Shown here: positions 23,301-25,776 of the stretch, in pieces
Layout of the letters: every line of letters begins with the position of its first letter
Numbering within the stretch: the first letter of the stretch is position 1
Assembly (NCBI GenBank): GCA_000432335.1
Contig: HF995343.1
Coordinates: 1-25,776 of the forward strand
DNA length: 25,776 bases
Source of the DNA: Firmicutes bacterium CAG:646
Lineage (GTDB): Bacteria; Bacillota; Clostridia; Lachnospirales; Lachnospiraceae
Direction of reading: 5' to 3'
The notes under the pieces: model-generated
The model's database searches: none
The model's input: the letters and a program-made list of their open reading frames with translations, nothing else
Told to the model about the DNA's origin: nothing
Translations under genes and position numbers: made by a program

Positions 23301-24629
23301 ATGAAAAAGAAAATGGTATATGTAACTGCAGGTATTATCACAGGAACACTTATGTTTTCTGGATGCGGAGATGATGGGAAGACATCGGATGAGAAAACCT
23401 CCGGAAAAGCAGAAGAAGTAAAAGAGGGAAAAGATGATGTGGTAGAACTTACTTATACGTCGAGAGGGAATGCAGATGAAATTAAAGTATATCAGCAGGC
23501 GGTAGATGCATTTAATGAATCTCAGGATGAGATTCATGTGACCTTTGAAGCTTCCCCCAGCGATGGTTACAAACAGCAGCTGATTACGCAGTTGGCGGGA
23601 GGAACTGCAGCGGACATTATTTTTGTGGAAGATACCTCGATGAGTCAGCTTGTAAAAAATGGAACCGTTGCAAATATGAAAGATTTTTTGGCAAGTGACG
23701 AGTCTTATGTAAAAGAAGAAGATTTTGACGAGGGAGTTTGGGGTGCGGCTCGCACAGAAGATGGAGTCTGGGGACTGTCTGTAGACTGTAATCCGATGGT
23801 GCTGTATTATTCGCCGCAGATGTTTAAAGAACTGAATCTGGAAGATCCTCAGGAATTATTTGAAAAAGGTGAGTGGACTTGGGACAAATTCGATGAAATA
23901 TGTAGTGTGCTTCAGGAAAATGGAAAAAGTGGATTGATTCAGAATGGCGATAATATCCGGCTTTATAATTGGGTATTTGCTAATGGTGGAACAGTGTGGG
24001 ATGGAGAGACTTATAAGTTTGATGATAAGGCGAAAGAAGCTTTTCTGTATGTGTGTGAACGGTTAAAAGACGGGCGCTTCGTTTATGGCGGTACGCTTCC
24101 AGATGGTCAGGGAGAGGATGCTATGTTTATGTCTCGCCAGGTTGGTTTTATCGGAGCAGGAAGATGGCTGACAAAAACATTCCATGAAGAAGGAATTGAT
24201 TTTGATTACATTCCCTATCCGTCAAAGGACGGCACACAGTATAGTCCGGCTCAGGTATGCTGTGGATATCTGTCCGTCAACGCTAATTCCGAACATATAG
24301 AAGAAGCGATGAAATTTGCAAGTTTTTACTGTGGGACACAGGGACAGGAAGCGAGAATTCAGGGAGTGGGAACTTCTGTACCATCTGTTAAAACGCTGGA
24401 TTCCATGCTGACAGAGTCTTCAGTTCCAGAACATGTAGATCATATTTTGCAGGTACGTGCGACAGGTTGGGCTCTCGGTGATGATTGCGCGAAGGATGGT
24501 TTATACCCCGGATTTTTGGATGCTACCAAAGCTGTTTTTGAAGAGGCGTATATCGGAGGGGAAGATCCGGAAGAGGTCTTGAAAAAGGCAGAAGAAAAAG
24601 GCGCTGAAATTATTGCGGAAAATCAGTAA
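23301..24629 (+). CDS. Carbohydrate ABC importer substrate-binding lipoprotein (SBP family 1)
   Basis: A 442-residue extracellular solute-binding lipoprotein: signal peptide with lipobox FSGCGDD (Cys near residue 22), a charged Lys/Glu tether to about residue 48, then a family 1 binding fold (LTYTSRGNADEIKVYQQAVD, GYKQQLITQLAGGTAADIIFVED, WGLSVDCNPMVLYYSPQMF, FMSRQVGFIGAGRWL, VCCGYLSVNANSEHIEEAMKF). Aromatic residues (W, Y) typical of sugar-stacking sites are abundant. AAAAAGGAGG precedes the ATG. It heads an operon with two CUT1-type permeases and lies opposite a GH36 enzyme, so an alpha-galactoside or related oligosaccharide is the likely ligand. No ATPase is in the window; such operons often rely on a shared MsmK-type ATPase. 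Confidence 0.92.
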   Translation: MKKKMVYVTAGIITGTLMFSGCGDDGKTSDEKTSGKAEEVKEGKDDVVELTYTSRGNADEIKVYQQAVDAFNESQDEIHVTFEASPSDGYKQQLITQLAGGTAADIIFVEDTSMSQLVKNGTVANMKDFLASDESYVKEEDFDEGVWGAARTEDGVWGLSVDCNPMVLYYSPQMFKELNLEDPQELFEKGEWTWDKFDEICSVLQENGKSGLIQNGDNIRLYNWVFANGGTVWDGETYKFDDKAKEAFLYVCERLKDGRFVYGGTLPDGQGEDAMFMSRQVGFIGAGRWLTKTFHEEGIDFDYIPYPSKDGTQYSPAQVCCGYLSVNANSEHIEEAMKFASFYCGTQGQEARIQGVGTSVPSVKTLDSMLTESSVPEHVDHILQVRATGWALGDDCAKDGLYPGFLDATKAVFEEAYIGGEDPEEVLKKAEEKGAEIIAENQ

Positions 24630-24644
24630 AAAGAAATGGTATCA

Positions 24645-24680
24645 GAGCTGCTGCGGGAAATGATTATCCCGGGGCAGCTC
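24645..24680 (+). repeat. Intercistronic hairpin between binding-protein and permease genes
   Basis: GAGCTGC (24645-24651) and GCAGCTC (24674-24680) pair perfectly, with an inner CGGGA/TCCCG stem. No T-run follows; the next ribosome binding site, AAAGGAGG, starts two bases later. As with the hairpin after mglB, it probably lets the binding protein be made in excess of the membrane parts. Confidence 0.75.
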
Positions 24681-24695
24681 CAAAGGAGGAAGACA

Positions 24696-25568
24696 ATGCA
24701 GAAAAGGCGTAGGATATGGGGATGGATTTTCGTTGCTCCTCAGTTGATCGGATTGCTCATATTTGCAGCAATACCGTTGTGTATGAGCTTTGGCATCAGT
24801 TTTCATGATTGGGATGGTATAGCTTCTTCTATGAAGTTTGTAGGATTGAAAAATTACATCAATCAGTTTACAGATCCAGATTTTTTGAAGGCTCTCATGA
24901 ATACTCTGGTGTATTCTTTGATTTTTATACCGATTGATATGATTCTGGCATTAGCTCTGGCTTTGGCAGTGCAAAAGATTAAAGGAAAAACATTCTACAG
25001 ATTATTTTATTTTATGCCGGTGGTTACGGGCTCCGTATCAGTGGGGGTTATCTGGACATGGCTGCTAAATGGGGATTTTGGATTAGTAAATAATATTTTG
25101 GGAGCGTTTGGGATTGAGGGACCGCAATGGCTTACAGACCCTAAGGTGGTTTTATTTTCAATCGCTATCGTTTCGGTATGGTGGAATGTGGGTTATAATA
25201 TGGTGCTTCTTCTGGCTGGTTTGCAAAATATTCCTGAGGTCTATTTTGAGGCGGCTCAGATTGATGGAGCAAATAAATGGCAGGCGTTTAGAAATATTAC
25301 GATTCCCATGCTCTCTCCAACGCTGTTTTTTGTGTTGATCATGACAATTATAAATTCTTTCCAGGTTTTTGATCAGGCTTTTGTTATGACTAAGGGAGGT
25401 CCTATGAAGGCAAGTTATACATTGGTTTATCACGTATATCAAAATGCTTTTGTAGATTTTAAAATGGGAAGAGCGTGTGCAGCCTCTATGATTTTGTTTG
25501 TTATTATTTTGGCTATTACGCTGATACAGATGTACGGTTCGAAAAGGTGGGTGAATTATGAGCAGTAA
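24696..25568 (+). CDS. Carbohydrate ABC importer permease, MalF/UgpA-type
   Basis: A 290-residue permease with about six helices, beginning IWGWIFVAPQLIGLLIFAAIPL and including a YRLFYFMPVVTGSVSVGVIW stretch. The EAA loop that contacts the ATPase is clear at E185 (EAAQIDGANKWQAFRNITIP). The frame is open from 24636, but the ATG at 24696 follows AAAGGAGG and gives the normal family start; the upstream extension would run through the intercistronic hairpin. It overlaps the second permease by 11 bases. Together they form the channel of a CUT1-class oligosaccharide importer. Confidence 0.94.
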   Translation: MQKRRRIWGWIFVAPQLIGLLIFAAIPLCMSFGISFHDWDGIASSMKFVGLKNYINQFTDPDFLKALMNTLVYSLIFIPIDMILALALALAVQKIKGKTFYRLFYFMPVVTGSVSVGVIWTWLLNGDFGLVNNILGAFGIEGPQWLTDPKVVLFSIAIVSVWWNVGYNMVLLLAGLQNIPEVYFEAAQIDGANKWQAFRNITIPMLSPTLFFVLIMTIINSFQVFDQAFVMTKGGPMKASYTLVYHVYQNAFVDFKMGRACAASMILFVIILAITLIQMYGSKRWVNYEQ

Positions 25569-25776
25569 AAAGAAAATAAAAGTCGGAAAACTCATCTTAT
25601 ATGTGGTTTTGAGCTTTGGGGCGATAGTCATGGTGCTTCCTTTTATCTGGACTGTACTGAGTTCTCTGAAAAATATGGGGCAGACCTTTGCATATCCTGT
25701 TAAAATCTTTCCAGATCCAGTGGTATGGGAAAATTATCCAGAATCTTTGTCAGCGCTTCCTTTTGGAAGAGCGTAT
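25558..25776 (+). CDS. Carbohydrate ABC importer permease, MalG-type, 5' part (runs off window)
   Basis: An open frame of 73 residues reaching the window end, starting at ATG 25558 inside the last codons of the upstream permease. Sequence KLILYVVLSFGAIVMVLPFI gives the first helix, followed by WTVLSSLKNMGQTF and FPDPVVWENY, typical of the second permease of CUT1 importers. The EAA loop lies beyond the window. Order and overlap match the usual binding protein - MalF - MalG arrangement. Confidence 0.92.
   Translation, partial: MSSKKKIKVGKLILYVVLSFGAIVMVLPFIWTVLSSLKNMGQTFAYPVKIFPDPVVWENYPESLSALPFGRAY

Overview
The window looks like chromosomal DNA of an anaerobic, gut-type Lachnospiraceae member (Clostridium cluster XIVa). 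The grounds are moderate GC content, strong GGAGG-type ribosome binding sites, lipoprotein sugar-binding proteins, YesM/YesN-type two-component regulators, a galactose/methyl-galactoside ABC transporter, and glycosidase genes of the kind found in host-glycan and plant-glycan users. The genus cannot be fixed from sequence alone.

Layout. (1) 1-258: 3' end of the EF-Tu gene with its terminator. (2) 812-3510: a tight folate operon, folE - HD-domain phosphohydrolase - folP - fused folB-folK, behind a leader of about 250 nt with its own terminator-like hairpin. (3) 3536-5434: a large TIM-barrel glycosidase that resembles intracellular alpha-N-acetylgalactosaminidase (GH129), directly after folBK. 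(4) 5569-8306: a secreted alkaline phosphatase, preceded by PhoP-box-like repeats, then a YibE/F-type membrane protein. (5) 8400-9595: a peroxide-defence pair, BCP peroxiredoxin and YaaA. (6) 9775-14361: mglB-mglA-mglC, a galactose-type ABC importer with tuf-like codon usage, an intercistronic hairpin and a strong terminator. (7) 14654-21135: a URO-D-like protein, a YesN-type response regulator, a YesM-type histidine kinase, a membrane-anchored sugar-binding-like protein and a second, conventional MglB-like lipoprotein. This is most simply read as the sensor-regulator of the importer. (8) 21135-21286: a very long inverted repeat between convergent genes. (9) 21266-23065, minus strand: a GH36 alpha-galactosidase-like enzyme, divergent from (10) 23301-25776: a carbohydrate ABC importer (binding protein, two permeases, the last cut by the window edge).

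The most striking observation is that the transporter's MglB (9775-11100) appears to be a natural circular permutant. The segment that forms the N-terminus of ordinary MglB, including the D-N-F sugar-contacting motif, sits at the C-terminus, and the protein begins at the strand carrying the N-R-Q-P loop. Every part of the ligand site is present but in permuted order. The second MglB-like protein, about 10 kb downstream, keeps the ordinary order and acts as an internal control. The partner permease MglC is also unusual: it carries about 220 residues of charged, coiled-coil-like sequence before its first membrane helix. Together these suggest a structurally remodelled galactose importer coupled to a binding-protein-guided two-component system.
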